The position numbers and the translations under genes are program-made. Positions 23,989 through 35,904 of a stretch of 64,000 bases of DNA are shown one piece after another. The stretch is from Biscogniauxia marginata (lineage: Eukaryota > Ascomycota > Sordariomycetes > Xylariales > Xylariaceae). The stretch covers positions 28,409 to 92,408 of the forward strand of contig MU404189.1 in assembly GCA_022695795.1 (NCBI GenBank), read 5' to 3'. The number at the start of each line of letters is the position of its first letter. The stretch's first letter is position 1. The notes under the pieces are model-generated. The model did no database searches, was not told the origin of the DNA, and saw nothing but the letters and a program-made list of their open reading frames with translations.

Positions 23989-26770
23989 ATGGATGTCCAC
24001 AGATGCCGCTTTGTGCCGTACCCGCCATCTCCCATTAATGCGGTCGCCTTTTCCCACCCAGTATCTCCCAACAAGTCGGCTTCCGTACGACTAGCCATCG
24101 GTCGAGCGAACGGAGACATCGAGATATGGAACCCCTTGGACGGCCAGTGGCACCAAGAAACGATCCTCAGCGGAGGTAAATATAGAGGCATTGACGGGTT
24201 GGTTTGGGTTAACGAGCCCGACCAAGTTCTGCAGGATGGCACGAAAGTCACTGGAAAATCAAGACTGTTCAGCTTCGGCTACATCACCACCCTTACCGAA
24301 TGGGACCTCGAGAAGCTCCGTCCTAAGAAGCAAGCAAGCGGTATTCATGGCGACATCTGGTGCCTAGGCGTCCAGCCGCTGGCTGTTTCTACAAAAAATG
24401 GCGACAAGAACAAGTCCGCCGGCTCCGCTCAGAAGGGGAGGAAACTGGTCGCTGGTACCGTGGACGGAAGTCTGGTCATCTACTCAATTGACAAGGACGA
24501 CCTCCAATTCGAACGAGTCCTCGTGAAATCCACTTCCAAGAAGACGAAGATGGTCAGCATCGCTTTCCAGAATTACAATGTTGCTGTGGTCGGCTGCTCC
24601 GACAGCAGTATTCGAGTCTACGATACGCGCAACGGCAGCATATTGAGAAAAATGACACTGGGATCTGATCTTTCTGGCGGTGCAAAGGAGATAATTGTCT
24701 GGTCCGTAAAATGCCTTGAAGGAGGAAATATCGTCTCTGGCGACTCGACTGGGCAGGTATGTATCTGGGACGGAAAGACATATACGCAGGCGCAAAGGCT
24801 ACAGAGCCACAAGCAAGACGTTTTATCCCTCGCGACTAGCGCGGATGGTTCCATGATATTCAGTGGCGGGATGGACCGGAGGACCGTGCTTTATATGGTG
24901 ACTCCAGGTTCGAGCTCGAGATGGGGGAGGGTCTGGCATAGGAGATACCACAATCACGACGTCAAGACGATGGCATCATTCGAAGGCAACGGAATGAGTG
25001 TCCTCGTCTCCGGAGGTTAGCATACATGCCCGAAACCATTCTAAAGTAGGTGCTAACTACTCTCTAGGACCCGACGCCAGTCCCATCGTGCTACCTCTCC
25101 AGAAGGCTGGCATGGAGGAACATCGAACCTTGTCGTATCTACCTCAGGACCCGCCTCTGAAAAGTGCATCCAAGAGCAGGCTTATAGTGAGCTGGTGGGA
25201 ACGCGAAGTGCATATATGGCGATTCCGGCGACCGTTGAAAGATCTCCTGGACCCCATAGAGGGCGAGTCGGGTGTAGCCAAGAATAGGAAACTGGTAGCG
25301 CGGATCTTGATTAAAGGCGAATCCAATATTGCCTCAGCCGCTGTTAGCGACGATGGGTCTCTGCTTGTAGTATCAACCACCTCCGATATTAAGGCTTTCC
25401 ATCTCAAGCCTCGAGATGATGGGAGGCGGGACGAGCTTAAGATCTCTAGGATCGAACTATCCGAATCCATATCCACACAGGGCGCGACAAAGGTTCAGAT
25501 CTCTCCAGATTGTCAATGGCTATGTATCACTAGAGCGGGAAGTAACGTCACTCTCCTGAGGATAACTCGGGATTCAGACCCCTTAAGCAAGCCGTCACTT
25601 TGTCCGAAAGAAATTCGATTACAGCGCATCGAGCGAAAAGCACCTCAGCACATTGCCCTGGATAACCTCGGGCAGTATCATAGGACAATCACTCAAGTCA
25701 CATTTTCACCAGACAGCAAGATGCTTGCTACAGCCGATTTGGAAGGATATATCGACACGTGGGTTCTGAATCGCACTCGAATAAGATTACAGAACGGTGT
25801 AAATGGCACCCACGATGACGGGTCTGCTAGTGGGAGCGCGTCTGATAGTGAAGATGAAGACGGAAACGATACCGGCATCGGTCAGCGATGGATTCGGAAT
25901 CTAAATGGATCGCTAATCCCCAAGCTGCATGCTGCGCCTACAGTCTTATCTTTCTCCAGTCATATTCCGTCTGCTAAAGCCCCGTCTGAGAGCGACGGAA
26001 CACCTCTAGATGACTATATTCTTCTTGCTATAGCGGCGAAACCTCAAATTCTGGTTATACATCCAACTCTGGGTGCTCTCACACCTTGGACGAGACGTAA
26101 CCCGATTTCTAGGTTCCCGGTTGAGTTTCGGAACGTTCGTGATGTTGTGAAAGGAGCATTGTGGTCGGGTGAGCGAATATGGCTCTATGGCAATAACTTC
26201 CTCTTCATGTTCGACTTGTCTCAAGATCTTGCTGAGCCGATCGTCGCAGAGCCTATATTTGGCGGAGAACTAGTACAGCGCGACAAGAAACGGAAAAGGG
26301 GCCCTGATACTGGTGCTGGTAACAAGATAGTATACGGAGCCGAAGGGCCGACAAAATTGATACGTTACGTACAAGGCGAAACTGCCGAAGAGTTACCTGT
26401 CGACGGGCCATTGTCTGATCCGATTGACGAAGATGGGACCAGCCAGGCCGCGGAAGAGAGTGAAAGTGAAGACTCGGACGAAGAAGCACAAGGCGAGTTA
26501 GTACTACTCCGGGGTGCCCAGGGGAAGTCAACTTCGGATTCTACATCAAGCCCTGCTGGGCCTGCCTTCTGGTGTGGGTTCAAGTACCGCTCGATACTGG
26601 GGATTGTGCCGTTTGCCAGTGAGGCCGACGAGCTCGTAAATGGGGATTCCGAGACGGCCGCGCCGAACGGAACTTCGCCCCCATCGCTAGAGGTGGCTTT
26701 GGTCGAGAGACCACTCTGGGAAGTGGATCTGCCCAACCGATATTACGGGGGCGAGGAGTTTGAGAGATAA
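23989..26770 (+). CDS. UTP4: U3 snoRNP protein UTP4 (WD40, t-UTP complex)
   Basis: Two exons, 23989-25015 and 25068-26770, with a 52-nt intron (GTTAGC...CTCTAG, branch GCTAAC); 909 residues. UTP4 (cirhin in animals) belongs to the t-UTP/UTP-A subcomplex of the nucleolar small-subunit processome and is needed for early pre-18S rRNA processing. The N terminus MDVHRCRFVPYPPSPINAVA is the family signature. WD40 repeats are seen throughout (for example ASVRLAIGRANGDIEIWNP, GNIVSGDSTGQVCIWDG, MIFSGGMDRRTVLY), followed by VSGGPDASPIVLPL across the splice. An acidic Ser/Asp/Glu loop (SASGSASDSEDEDGND) and a second near EESESEDSDEEAQ are typical nucleolar-protein features. The ATG at 23989 starts the conserved sequence; earlier in-frame codons are not conserved-looking. 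Its 3' end borders the first AT-rich block. Confidence 0.93.
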
Positions 26771-27305
26771 AGGTTTTAGGGGCTCATCCATACGCGTCGA
26801 TCGGGTTGTATTATCGGGTTGAGACAACGGATGTCTAGGTAGTCTTTGTACCTAAGACATGCTGATGTTTATATCAGGTAAAAAAAAAAAAAAGTGGCAA
26901 AAAGGAAATACAGCATAATTTAATGATGTGGTCTTTTTAAGCCTTTAGTTTTTCCGTTGACCTGTCTAATCAAGTCCGAGTTATGTATTTAGTCCTGAGG
27001 TCGTCTTGGGCCTGATTTATGGCTTAAGTTAATAGGGATAACTAATAGTAATGGAAAGGTAGAGAAAAGTAAATTAAATGGCTGGCGATGGTTTATTACC
27101 TTGTTATACGTCTTTTTTTTCTTTTTTTTCTTTTTTTAAATTTAAAAAAATACGTGTTTTAAAAGGTTATTTGTAGTTTATTTAATTTATATATTTATAT
27201 AAATATCTTTATATATTATAACTTAATAATATAAAGTAAATATATTTTATTTAAATAATTTCGAAACATTTTATTAATAATTATTATTTTAATTAATATA
27301 TAATA
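26771..27305. other. Transition from UTP4 3' flank into AT-rich block
   Basis: UTP4 3' flank, then from about 27100 a rapid shift to AT-rich sequence with poly-T and poly-A runs. CpA and TpG become scarce from here. No gene. Confidence 0.6.
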
Positions 27306-29196
27306 ACGTGTCTTATAAACAAGTAAGTTATATAAGCGAATAAACTAGTTTTTATAACTTTCGTAATTTCAACTATTAAAAAACATTTATATAACATTAA
27401 AATTAATTAATAATTATTATTATTTAAATCGTTTTTTTAGTTTTATATTTTAAAAACCAAATACCTTTTTATATTAAGTTTTTAGTTTTTTAATATGTAA
27501 TTTAAGTTAAAACTATTTAAAATTAAAATAAAAAATTAATAATAAATAAAATTAATTATAACTCCTCGAAATTTAAATTACTAAATATCTCTTTATTTAT
27601 TATATAAATATTATTAATTATATCTTTATTTGTTATATTATTAAACGTATTTTTATTCGTTATATAAATACGCGTATTATAATTAATATAATTATATATA
27701 TTATATTATCTTTATTTAATTATTACTTTTTTTAAGACTTTTTTTCTTTATTATTAATTATAATATTATTTTTTAACTTATAAAGCTATTTCCTTTTTTA
27801 TATTAAATTTTTTTATTTATAATTACTTATTTTTAATTTTATATCGTTTATTAAAAATGTAATTTATTTCTCGAAAATAAGTAATCTTATTTTATAATAA
27901 AACTACTTTATATATTAATAATACTTATAAAATTTCTTTAATACCTTTTAACTTTATTTATAATAAAATAAAATAATAATAATACCTTGCGAGTTATTAT
28001 AAATATTTTAACTTTTTAAAATATTTAATTTATATTAAAATTAAAAGAAAAAAATTTTTATATAAAAAGTAATATAATAATAACTTTTTTTAAATTAAAA
28101 AGAATTAATTTAATTACGTAAAATTTAACTTATATATTCGAAATAATTATAATAATAATAAATACTTTTATAAAATTAATAAACGCTTAAAACCTCATAT
28201 TTAGTTTTTAATATAAAAATCGAAATACTTTATAAATTTTATATTAAGCTTATTTATTATTTAGTTATTATTTAATATTTTAATTTTACTTTTTAATAAT
28301 AATAAATTATTATAATATTATAAAGTTAAATACTTTTTTAATTAATATAATAAATAATAATATAATAAAATTATTAATATTAATAACTTAAATAATTATA
28401 ACTTATTCTCGATTTTTTTATTAAACTTATTAAAATTATTTATATCGTTTTATATTTATTATTATTATATTAATTTAAATAATTAATTTAAATATAAACT
28501 TTATTTTATTAAAATTTTATATTTTATAATTATTTTACATATTAATTTAAACTATTTTTAATATATATTTAAATTTTTATATAAAACTTTTTAATAATTA
28601 ATTCGTTTATTTAAACGTGTTTATAATAATTTTATCGCCGCATAAACTTAAAAATCTAGTTTTTTTCGACGCGCTTCGCATCGCGTTTATATAATAAGAA
28701 ATTTATTATTATAATAACGTAACTTAAACAAAAAAAATAATTAATTATTTAAATTAATAATACGTCAAATAATAATTATTTTTTTTATAATTAATTATAT
28801 AAATATATTATTATTTCGTTTTTATAATATTAAACGAAAAATATTATAAAATATTATTAATTTATAATAACTTATTTTCAAATAATATCATTTATATTTA
28901 ATTATATAAAATATTTAAGTTTTTATTAATATTATTAAGTTTTAAAATAAATAAATTAATATATTTTATTTTTATTTTATTTATAAATTAATTAATTTAA
29001 ATTACGTGTTAAAAAACTAAATACTTAATATAAAAAAGTATTTAGTTTTTAAAACGTAAAACTAAAAAAACGATTTAAATAATAATAATTATTAATTAAT
29101 TTTAATACCGCGTAAATATTTTTTAATAATTAAAATTATAAAAGTTATAAAAACTAGCTTACTTATTTATATAGTTTACTTGCTTATAAAACACGT
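27306..29196. mobile_element. RIP-degraded TIR DNA transposon flanked by TA
   Basis: 1891-bp element with terminal inverted repeats of about 200 bp. The left end (ACGTGTCTTATAAACAAG) matches the reverse complement of the right end (ACGTGTTTTATAAGCAAG), and similarity continues inward through an AATTAATAATTATTATT stretch and an AAATCGTTTTTTTAGTTTTA stretch. Both ends abut TA (27304-27305 and 29197-29198), the target duplication of Tc1/mariner-type elements. Differences between arms that I checked are mostly transitions. No open transposase frame survives; the interior is almost entirely A/T with remaining C and G often in CpG. Superfamily assignment rests on the TA flanks and TIRs only. Confidence 0.7.
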
Positions 29197-29272
29197 TATT
29201 AATATTATAATTAAAGTTAAAAAGTTTTATTATATAATATTATTATAAAATTTTATAAAAGTAATTAATATA

Positions 29273-29677
29273 ACGTGTCTTATAAGCGAGTGAGCCACTT
29301 AATTTCTTATATAAAATCGACTTTTTCAAAAATTCATAACTTTACGCGTAAAAATCGTAAAAATCTCGGACCTTTTTTTTTATAGTTATATAATTATAAG
29401 GTAAAACTAAAAGTAAAAAAAAAAAAAAAAGAAATATATAAAGAAATACGTAAAAAGGTTCGTGCGTTTTGTTTTAATTTTAGTTTTTACGCGTTTTCTT
29501 TTTACGTCTTTTAAAATTAATTTTTTTCGATTTTACTTTTAGTTTTACCTTATAATTATATAACTATAAAAAAAAAAGGTCCGAGATTTTTACGATTTTT
29601 ACGCGTAAAGTTATGAATTTTTGAAAAAGTCGATTTTATATAGGAAATTAAGTGGCTTACTCGCTTATAAGACACGT
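29273..29677. mobile_element. Fold-back (MITE-like) element, 405 bp
   Basis: Two inverted arms of about 146 bp (29273-29418 and about 29531-29677) around a spacer of about 110 bp. The termini are ACGTGTCTTATAAGCGAG and its complement, flanked by TA on both sides (29271-29272, 29678-29679), the same terminus and target as the neighbouring 1.9-kb element. The arms differ by only about two transitions (GTGAGCC/GTAAGCC, TTTCTTA/TTTCCTA) plus homopolymer length, so they are far better matched than the larger element's TIRs. It is probably a non-autonomous derivative of the same family. Confidence 0.8.
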
Positions 29678-30100
29678 TATTTAAAGTTTAAATGTAAATT
29701 TTCGGTAATTAATTTAATATTCGCTTTTTATTAAAATTATAACTACTTACGTTTGTTTTTTTGGTTTACTTTTATTTACTACATTAAGTTATGTAGTATT
29801 TTAAGCATTTTTAGTTATATACTTATAAATATAATATTAGCATTACCGCTTATTACTAGGGGCTTAGCTTATTTAGCCTATTATCGTGGCTTATAATAGT
29901 GAGGACATAAGATATAATGGTGCTCGAGAAACAAGGGGACCATTGGATGTAAAAATGGTCGTCGATCTAAGTACTTTTAGTTCTAACTCTTCGCATAACG
30001 ACGAAGTTGCTACCTAGCCCTAAAGGAGGCCTGAATTGTGACATGTGTATTTCGTTCTTATTAGTTCTATGTATATTGTGTATACCACTGTGAGTTTCAC
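29678..30100. other. Right border of AT block
   Basis: AT-rich up to about 29820, then a return to normal composition by about 29880. No gene recognised before the DUF3176-type pseudogene. Confidence 0.5.
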
Positions 30101-32130
30101 ATGAGCACTGTGTATGTCTAGGTAGTTTTGATCTAAGCCTGGAACGTCCCAATTGCGATTACGATGAACTAGCAACGGAAGAAGCATCATCCGACGCAGA
30201 ACAGTCGATATCGCATTCCGAAGGAAGGACAGCAGAGCAAAATATACAGCGGCCACCGAGTTCGTCATTTCCGTCGAAGAGTCAAGATGATAAAGAAGAC
30301 TCAAAGAGTGTTTGGCCCACCAATGTTCAAGTATGGATATCTGAAATCCTTGCCTTGCTCTTCTCGACAGCATGCTTAGTCACAATCGGTGTCTTGTTAA
30401 TCGTTTATCACGGCCCTTCGGTGCGCAGTTTTCTGAATGGTATCACACTGAACACGATTGTCTCCATGCTTTCGACTGCGTCCAAAGCCGCATTGATATA
30501 CACTACTTCATCTGCCCTGGGGCAGTTCAAATGGATTTGGTTCGTCGAGTAAGGTCGCCAGTTGAGAGACTTCGAACGTTTAGATGGAGCAAGCGGAGGT
30601 CCACTCGGCGCGATTCGCGTACTCTATGGCTCAACAATGTTCTCTACCTTTTCACTTAGAAGCATCGTCATAATTCTTGGCCTACTGGTTGACCCATTCG
30701 CGCAACAGCTTCTTGATATTACGACGTCTTCAGTCATGACCGAGTCCGACACTGTCTGGACGGATATATTTACAAATATATTCACTCTACCACATCCTCC
30801 TGAAGATACGGCGGATAATGACATTAAATGGGCATTATACGGTGCTATCTGGACTGACGCAAGATTTTATGATGGGCAAGCACATTTTCCAACTGGTAAT
30901 TGCAAGTTCACGCCTTTCAAGACTTTGGAATGGTGTGCCCGAACGGAAACGATCGACGTAAGTTGTGTTGCCTGTAACTGTACATGGCAAATAGACATTC
31001 GTGCCGACTTCGTCAAGATGTATGGGCAATACATTCAAATTAGACCAAACGATACGAAGCATTATATAAGATGTGGCCTATTTTTCGACAACGGCACAAC
31101 GCCACTTACGACCTTCAATAGGAATTTGGAGCCAGACCGGGGACTATGACGGGTGGGTCTCGAACTCCCTACAATTTTCCTACAACTTCTTGATTGTGTA
31201 TGAAAAATGGCTACGGGAAAATTAAACGTGTAGTTCCTGGCTCAACATCACTTGCCCTCTTTTTAAATTTAGCTATGTTCGCTTTAGTCAGTCAAGCGGC
31301 GAGCTTGAGTGGCTAGAATAGTCAGTTTTTACTCTTTGCACCACCGAATACGACGTCGTAGTAGCCTCCGGGGTTACAACTTCTACACATGTTGCTTCAC
31401 AATATGGGAGGTTTATAGTTAACACGACATATATCATAGGTGTACCGGTAACACCCATAAATGCTATATGCTTCACCTCAAGTTATGATAGTGATACTTT
31501 TCCTGTTTTCCCCAAGAAGACTGATACAGGGAAATCTCCCGAAGGAAACACTTCTATATCCTTTTGTTGGGACACATATAGTGTCGATAATGCCTTCACT
31601 TTAGATGGCAGTCGGTGGTGGCTGGAATGGGTAATTCAGATCGTAGGTGTTTTTTCAGGGCAAAAGGAAACCATCTCCACACAATTCAGCCCCGATGGGG
31701 ATGTATTTGCTAACACAGAGATAACTGAACTAGTATCCGGCGGCGATACGTTAGCTATAATAAAATAGAGAAACCTCGTTGGTCTCCTGGATGGAATGAC
31801 AGCCTCTATGAACAGTGCGTGGAATGGAATGAGCCAGGAAAGGGTCACGGGAAACTACAATAATTCCGATACAGTTTTCCAAATACATTAGGAGTGACTC
31901 TTTTTACCTATATTCCTTAACATTTTGAGCTATATGGTATTGGTTTTTGTCATTTACAAATCTGGACAGCAATAACTATGGAAAAGATCAATTTTAGGGG
32001 CGCTTTATCATGGATTGGAAGAAAATTGCGTTTCGAGGGAAGTCAGCACCGCCACTGACATAGAAAAGGTCGCGGATGTGACGATTGTCAAGTTGAAGTT
32101 CTCGGAAAAGGTAGGAAGGACAATGACGAC
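30101..32130 (+). pseudogene. Decayed DUF3176-type membrane protein gene
   Basis: The translated remains match the fungal DUF3176 layout: a cytosolic N terminus; a first membrane segment (EILALLFSTACLVTIGVLLI); the hallmark ITLNTIVSMLSTASKAALIY followed by GQFKWIWF; then RQLRDFERLDGASGGPLGAI; a second membrane segment ending VDPFAQQ; a long Cys/Asn-rich extracellular region; and a late membrane segment followed by ILGALYHGLEE. The gene is broken. Stops include TAA at 30550 (expected Gln/Glu position before RQLRDFE), TAA near 31226, TAG near 31317, TAG near 31766 and TAG near 31890. A frameshift near 31140 moves the frame from PDRGL to DYDGWVSN. Function in the intact family is unknown. Ends are approximate. 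It lies directly beside the AT block, so RIP spill-over or an old duplicate are both possible causes. Confidence 0.78.
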
Positions 32131-32140
32131 CCCAGTGAGA

Positions 32141-32962
32141 GAGGTTAACGACTCAGCCAGTTCAGACATATAAAGTCAAATGGTGGACTGTAAGGGCTAT
32201 CCCATACGGATAGATTTTGATGATTCCAATATACATGGAATTTGGCCAGCTCGATAAATTGGTAGTGGGATAATAAATAATCTGGCATGTACTACCGGCA
32301 TCGTGAACTTAAGTGGTAACAAACTCCCCTAATATTATCTTAGCGACCATCAGAATTATTAAAAAGCCCCTGATCGCAAATTGGAGGCACCGGTGTCCCA
32401 GTTTAGAAGAGAACGATAGCTTTAAAGGTGTTGAAGATAATGGCATTAAAGCGTGTATAAGAGCTACTAAACATGGTATGTAAAATTGAAACAACTTCTA
32501 GTTACTTTGATGCTACCGTAGCTAGCCTCCCTTTTTGCGGTTGAAGTAGTGCTTGCTGAGAAGAAGCTAAACTTAAAATATAACTTGGTTTGAGCAATAA
32601 TAGAGGTCATATGTTCTAACGGACGGAATTAAAGATTACTAATAGGTCAAGGAGAGGTTGTCTCTGCATAGTCAGTTTCGGAAGATGTTTGTCCCACTTC
32701 GTATCCGGCTCTAGAGCAAAGGCCGAGTTGGCTTTCAAGATGCTACACTGATTACCAATTGGGTGACTATTGTGAGTAAATGGAATGGTATATTCGCATA
32801 GATAAAATATCAAGAACTCCTAAACTCCGCAAAAACAGCGTCGGTATCAGATGATCGGATACATTGGTGATTATAAATATAGCGCATTTCAGTCTATGTA
32901 TTGTTGTTCTAAGCTGAGCTGCTAAAAGATAGTATTTCCTATTTTTAATAACGGGCTCTGCT
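32141..32962. other. Unassigned spacer
   Basis: Between the DUF3176-type wreck and the oxygenase gene. Mixed composition with many stops in all frames; it may contain further decayed sequence, but nothing could be identified. Confidence 0.4.
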
Positions 32963-34283
32963 TTATGTCAGAAGCATCTCGTATTTCCATTGGTCTTGCG
33001 GCACGTCGCGATATTTGATACTCGTCGGATGCTTCTTCCTGGCCGGTAAGACGCGTCTGATGTACAGGCTTCCCACATTGATCTTTTCGTAATTAGATGG
33101 CTCCCCGTCTTGCTTACAACATTCTAGCACATCCAATTCCACACCCGGATCCATAGTCAGGAAGAACGGCAGCGAATATCGCTCAAGACCTGTTCTGTTT
33201 CTGACCCTATGAACTGTCGCCGGGAACTTTCCGTTTGTTTGGCGCTCCAGATACTGCCCGACGTTGCACACGAGGGTATTCGGTTGCGGGGGAGCATCAA
33301 TCCAGATGCCATCTTGATTCAGGACTTCTAGCGCCGGAACATCATCTTGTAGGACCAGTGTTATCCCTGTATACGAGCAGTTAGTATCTATATCGCTCAA
33401 CAAAGGTACACCAATCGAAGTAACCCACAAGAGAAGTCCGAATGGGCTCCAAGTCCTACTCTCGTTGAGTCCTGCCCCATCGGCGTTGGTGGATAGTACA
33501 GCGCCCTCATCCCGGTGATGGGAAACTTGAAGAAATTGTCAAATGCGGTCTCTGGCAAGTCAAATGCCAATGCGAAGATCTTAACGAGCTTCATTGACAA
33601 AGGCAATATGTGGTTGTAATAGTGATAAAGTCCTTCTCGCCACCATGGTGCACCAGTAGGCCAAATATTCTGTGGTTGAGTGATATGCGACGGCCGGCTC
33701 TGGCCTGTCTTCCCAGTAAAGTCCTGTTCGGGCTCTATCACACAATCACCCATGGTGAAAGCTTCTTTGATGTCTGATTGATTCAAAAATGATTAGATAT
33801 TCAAGCTGGGTCTTCTGAGAGAACCTACCTCCCTGTGTTCTTGGATCAAGCCTCGTCTCCAGCATGGGCTCATATCCCCTTATGGCCGGGTTCTTCTGTA
33901 CATGGGCCTCCATCTTGGTCTCTAGATCAAGCGCGAAAAACTTCTTCAGTAATTCAAATGTCTGCTTGATGACATCTTCAGGTACCCCGTGGTTTTTTAT
34001 GTAGAAGAAGCCGCACTCATGGCAGGCTTCGTATATCTGATCAGAGATATGCTTTCTAGCCTCCACCGATGGGTTGTCTATCTCCGACAAGTCGATCGTA
34101 GGGATTGATGTAAACGAAGAAGGTTTGTCAGATACTTCGCGGTAAGTTGCCTCTGCCCCGGAGTGAAAATAGACATATTTCTTGTCCTATTTGATTAGTT
34201 AGAGACATTGTAACTCCCATTCATATCCTCTCTCTCACCTCCAGGCGAGGATCCAACGCGAGGCTGCTTAGAACTTCCGCCAT
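32963..34283 (-). CDS. 2-oxoglutarate/Fe(II) oxygenase, isopenicillin-N-synthase-like fold
   Basis: Four exons (34283-34239, 34186-33829, 33773-33429, 33366-32963), introns of 52, 55 and 62 nt; 383 residues. The N-terminal DIOX_N part is clear (IPTIDLSEI, then YEACHECGFFYIKNHGVPED and KKFFALDLETKM, RGYEPM). The catalytic core has the iron ligands H245-x-D247 (GAHSDFS) and H302 (ATVHRV) and the 2-oxoglutarate-binding R312-Y-S314. The third splice joins HSDFS to WITLVLQDDVPALEVL, restoring the usual HxD...LLQDD spacing, which supports the model. These cytosolic enzymes hydroxylate, desaturate or cyclise small molecules; the substrate here cannot be told. The surroundings contain a FAD monooxygenase, an aldo-keto reductase and a P450 relic but no backbone synthase. 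It looks intact amid decayed genes. Confidence 0.88.
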
Positions 34284-35904
34284 TTGAGATAATTAAGATT
34301 TTCGATGTTTTCACATCTACCAAAGTGTTAAAATCTTAATAGCATAGTTTATGATGTTATAGAAGAAGATTCCTAGTGTAAACCAGCTCTAATTAATGTA
34401 TATTATTAACATGGCATTTGGAGATTTACTTCCTATTACCCCGCTTTGCCCTCTCATGAGGCCCAGCTTTATTATCGCGTGCCTCCGAAAGTCGCATCTT
34501 GCCCGAAGATCCCCACATTGTTCGACTACGGTATCTAGTACCTATCACGATAACTAGTGGCTCATATGCGTTACTCTGTCCAAGATATCGATACCCGCAT
34601 TTATCCCGTGTATTCTTGATTCTAACGAGATGAGAACTCCCCCCTTCTCTCCTCTTGTCTTCCTCAAAAGGAGGGTTGAAGAGCTACCATATCGATCGTG
34701 ATGGCGTTTCATTGTCTTACTACACCAAAAACTTATTTGCCTCTTCTTACGGCAAGAATCGCCCAGAGTCCTTGGTATAGTACCCTAAAGGTACCCCAGC
34801 CAGACAGAAGAGGTTGCTCTTCAAAATCGATTTTTTTGTCTTAACTTACGTGCCAAAATGGTGAAAGTGGGGTTTGTATTATATGAGCTATAATACGTTA
34901 TGGTTTGCTAAAATTTATTCCGCCTAGTATTTACCACTTATAAGTAGTGTGCCTTTATTTTATTTCATATTTCAAGCTGTGTCTCTTCCAGTTCCGGAAC
35001 CCCACCCACCGGTTATTGCACGCCGGGGCTCCACCTCACTTCCGTATACTAAAACGAGATATGTTCTCCACTACGGCCCGCCGCTATAACTACTTGGTTA
35101 GGTTTGAACTCCGCGAGGAACGATTTATAAAGAGATTTTATTCGAGCCTTAACAAGTCCCGCGAACAATAAACTACATTTAACTTGATACATAAGGAGAT
35201 ATAAATGTCACGGTCTTGGCAGTAATCTGGAGACGAGGCTCTAGTATATTCACTTAGTGTTTAACTATAGCGAGATGCGAGGAAAGAAGGAAAGAGACAC
35301 TGAAATTACATGGGTGAATCTTGCTTTTGTCCTCTCCGTCCATCGCGCAGGTTACAATGAGTGTGTGAGGCTGCCCATGGCAACGACGGCAACGGCCTGG
35401 CAGGCAGCGCTTGGCAACACGGGATAAGTGGGTCTAGTCACTATAAATATATATAATAACTAGAGAGATTTCATCTTTTAAGGAGATACCTAGGTTATTA
35501 TTAATACGAAAAGATAAAGGGACTACTTAAATTAATAATTCGAAATATTATTTAAATATATAATTAATATAGTTACGTTAAAATATATAAACTTTTTAAT
35601 TTAAGAAATTAAATTAAAATACCAATATTTTAAAAATGAAAACCCGATATATTTCCGATTTTTATTTACTTTTATTAATACCTTAGGTACACAACCTTTT
35701 AAAAATGGTAATTATGGTTACCTCATTTGCCAAATCTCGATTTGACCAATTCACGTTTTGAGGTTTTGAGGTTTTGAGGTTTTGTCGGATACGCTCTAAT
35801 GGAGCACCGTAAATTGAGGCATCGACACAGATCCGCAAATTCGCTCCCAATTCCATCCGAAACTTTCAGCATCGAACGTTAAACTGTTCTACGTAACAAC
35901 AGCC
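34284..35904. other. Intergenic with a short AT-rich patch and tandem repeat
   Basis: About 35440-35690 is AT-rich and CpA-poor, like a small RIP relic. Four tandem GAGGTTTT-like units lie at about 35754-35784 just upstream of the SET gene. The + frame at 34947-35171 has no recognisable family. Confidence 0.45.
35754..35784 (+). repeat. Tandem GAGGTTTT octamer near the SET gene start
   Basis: Four near-perfect octamer units (TTTTGAGG phase) about 120 bp upstream of the proposed SET start codon. Could be promoter DNA or replication slippage. Confidence 0.8.

Noticed and set aside
27306..29677. Centromere
   Set aside because: The AT-rich block is only about 2.9 kb and is explained by RIP-degraded TIR elements.
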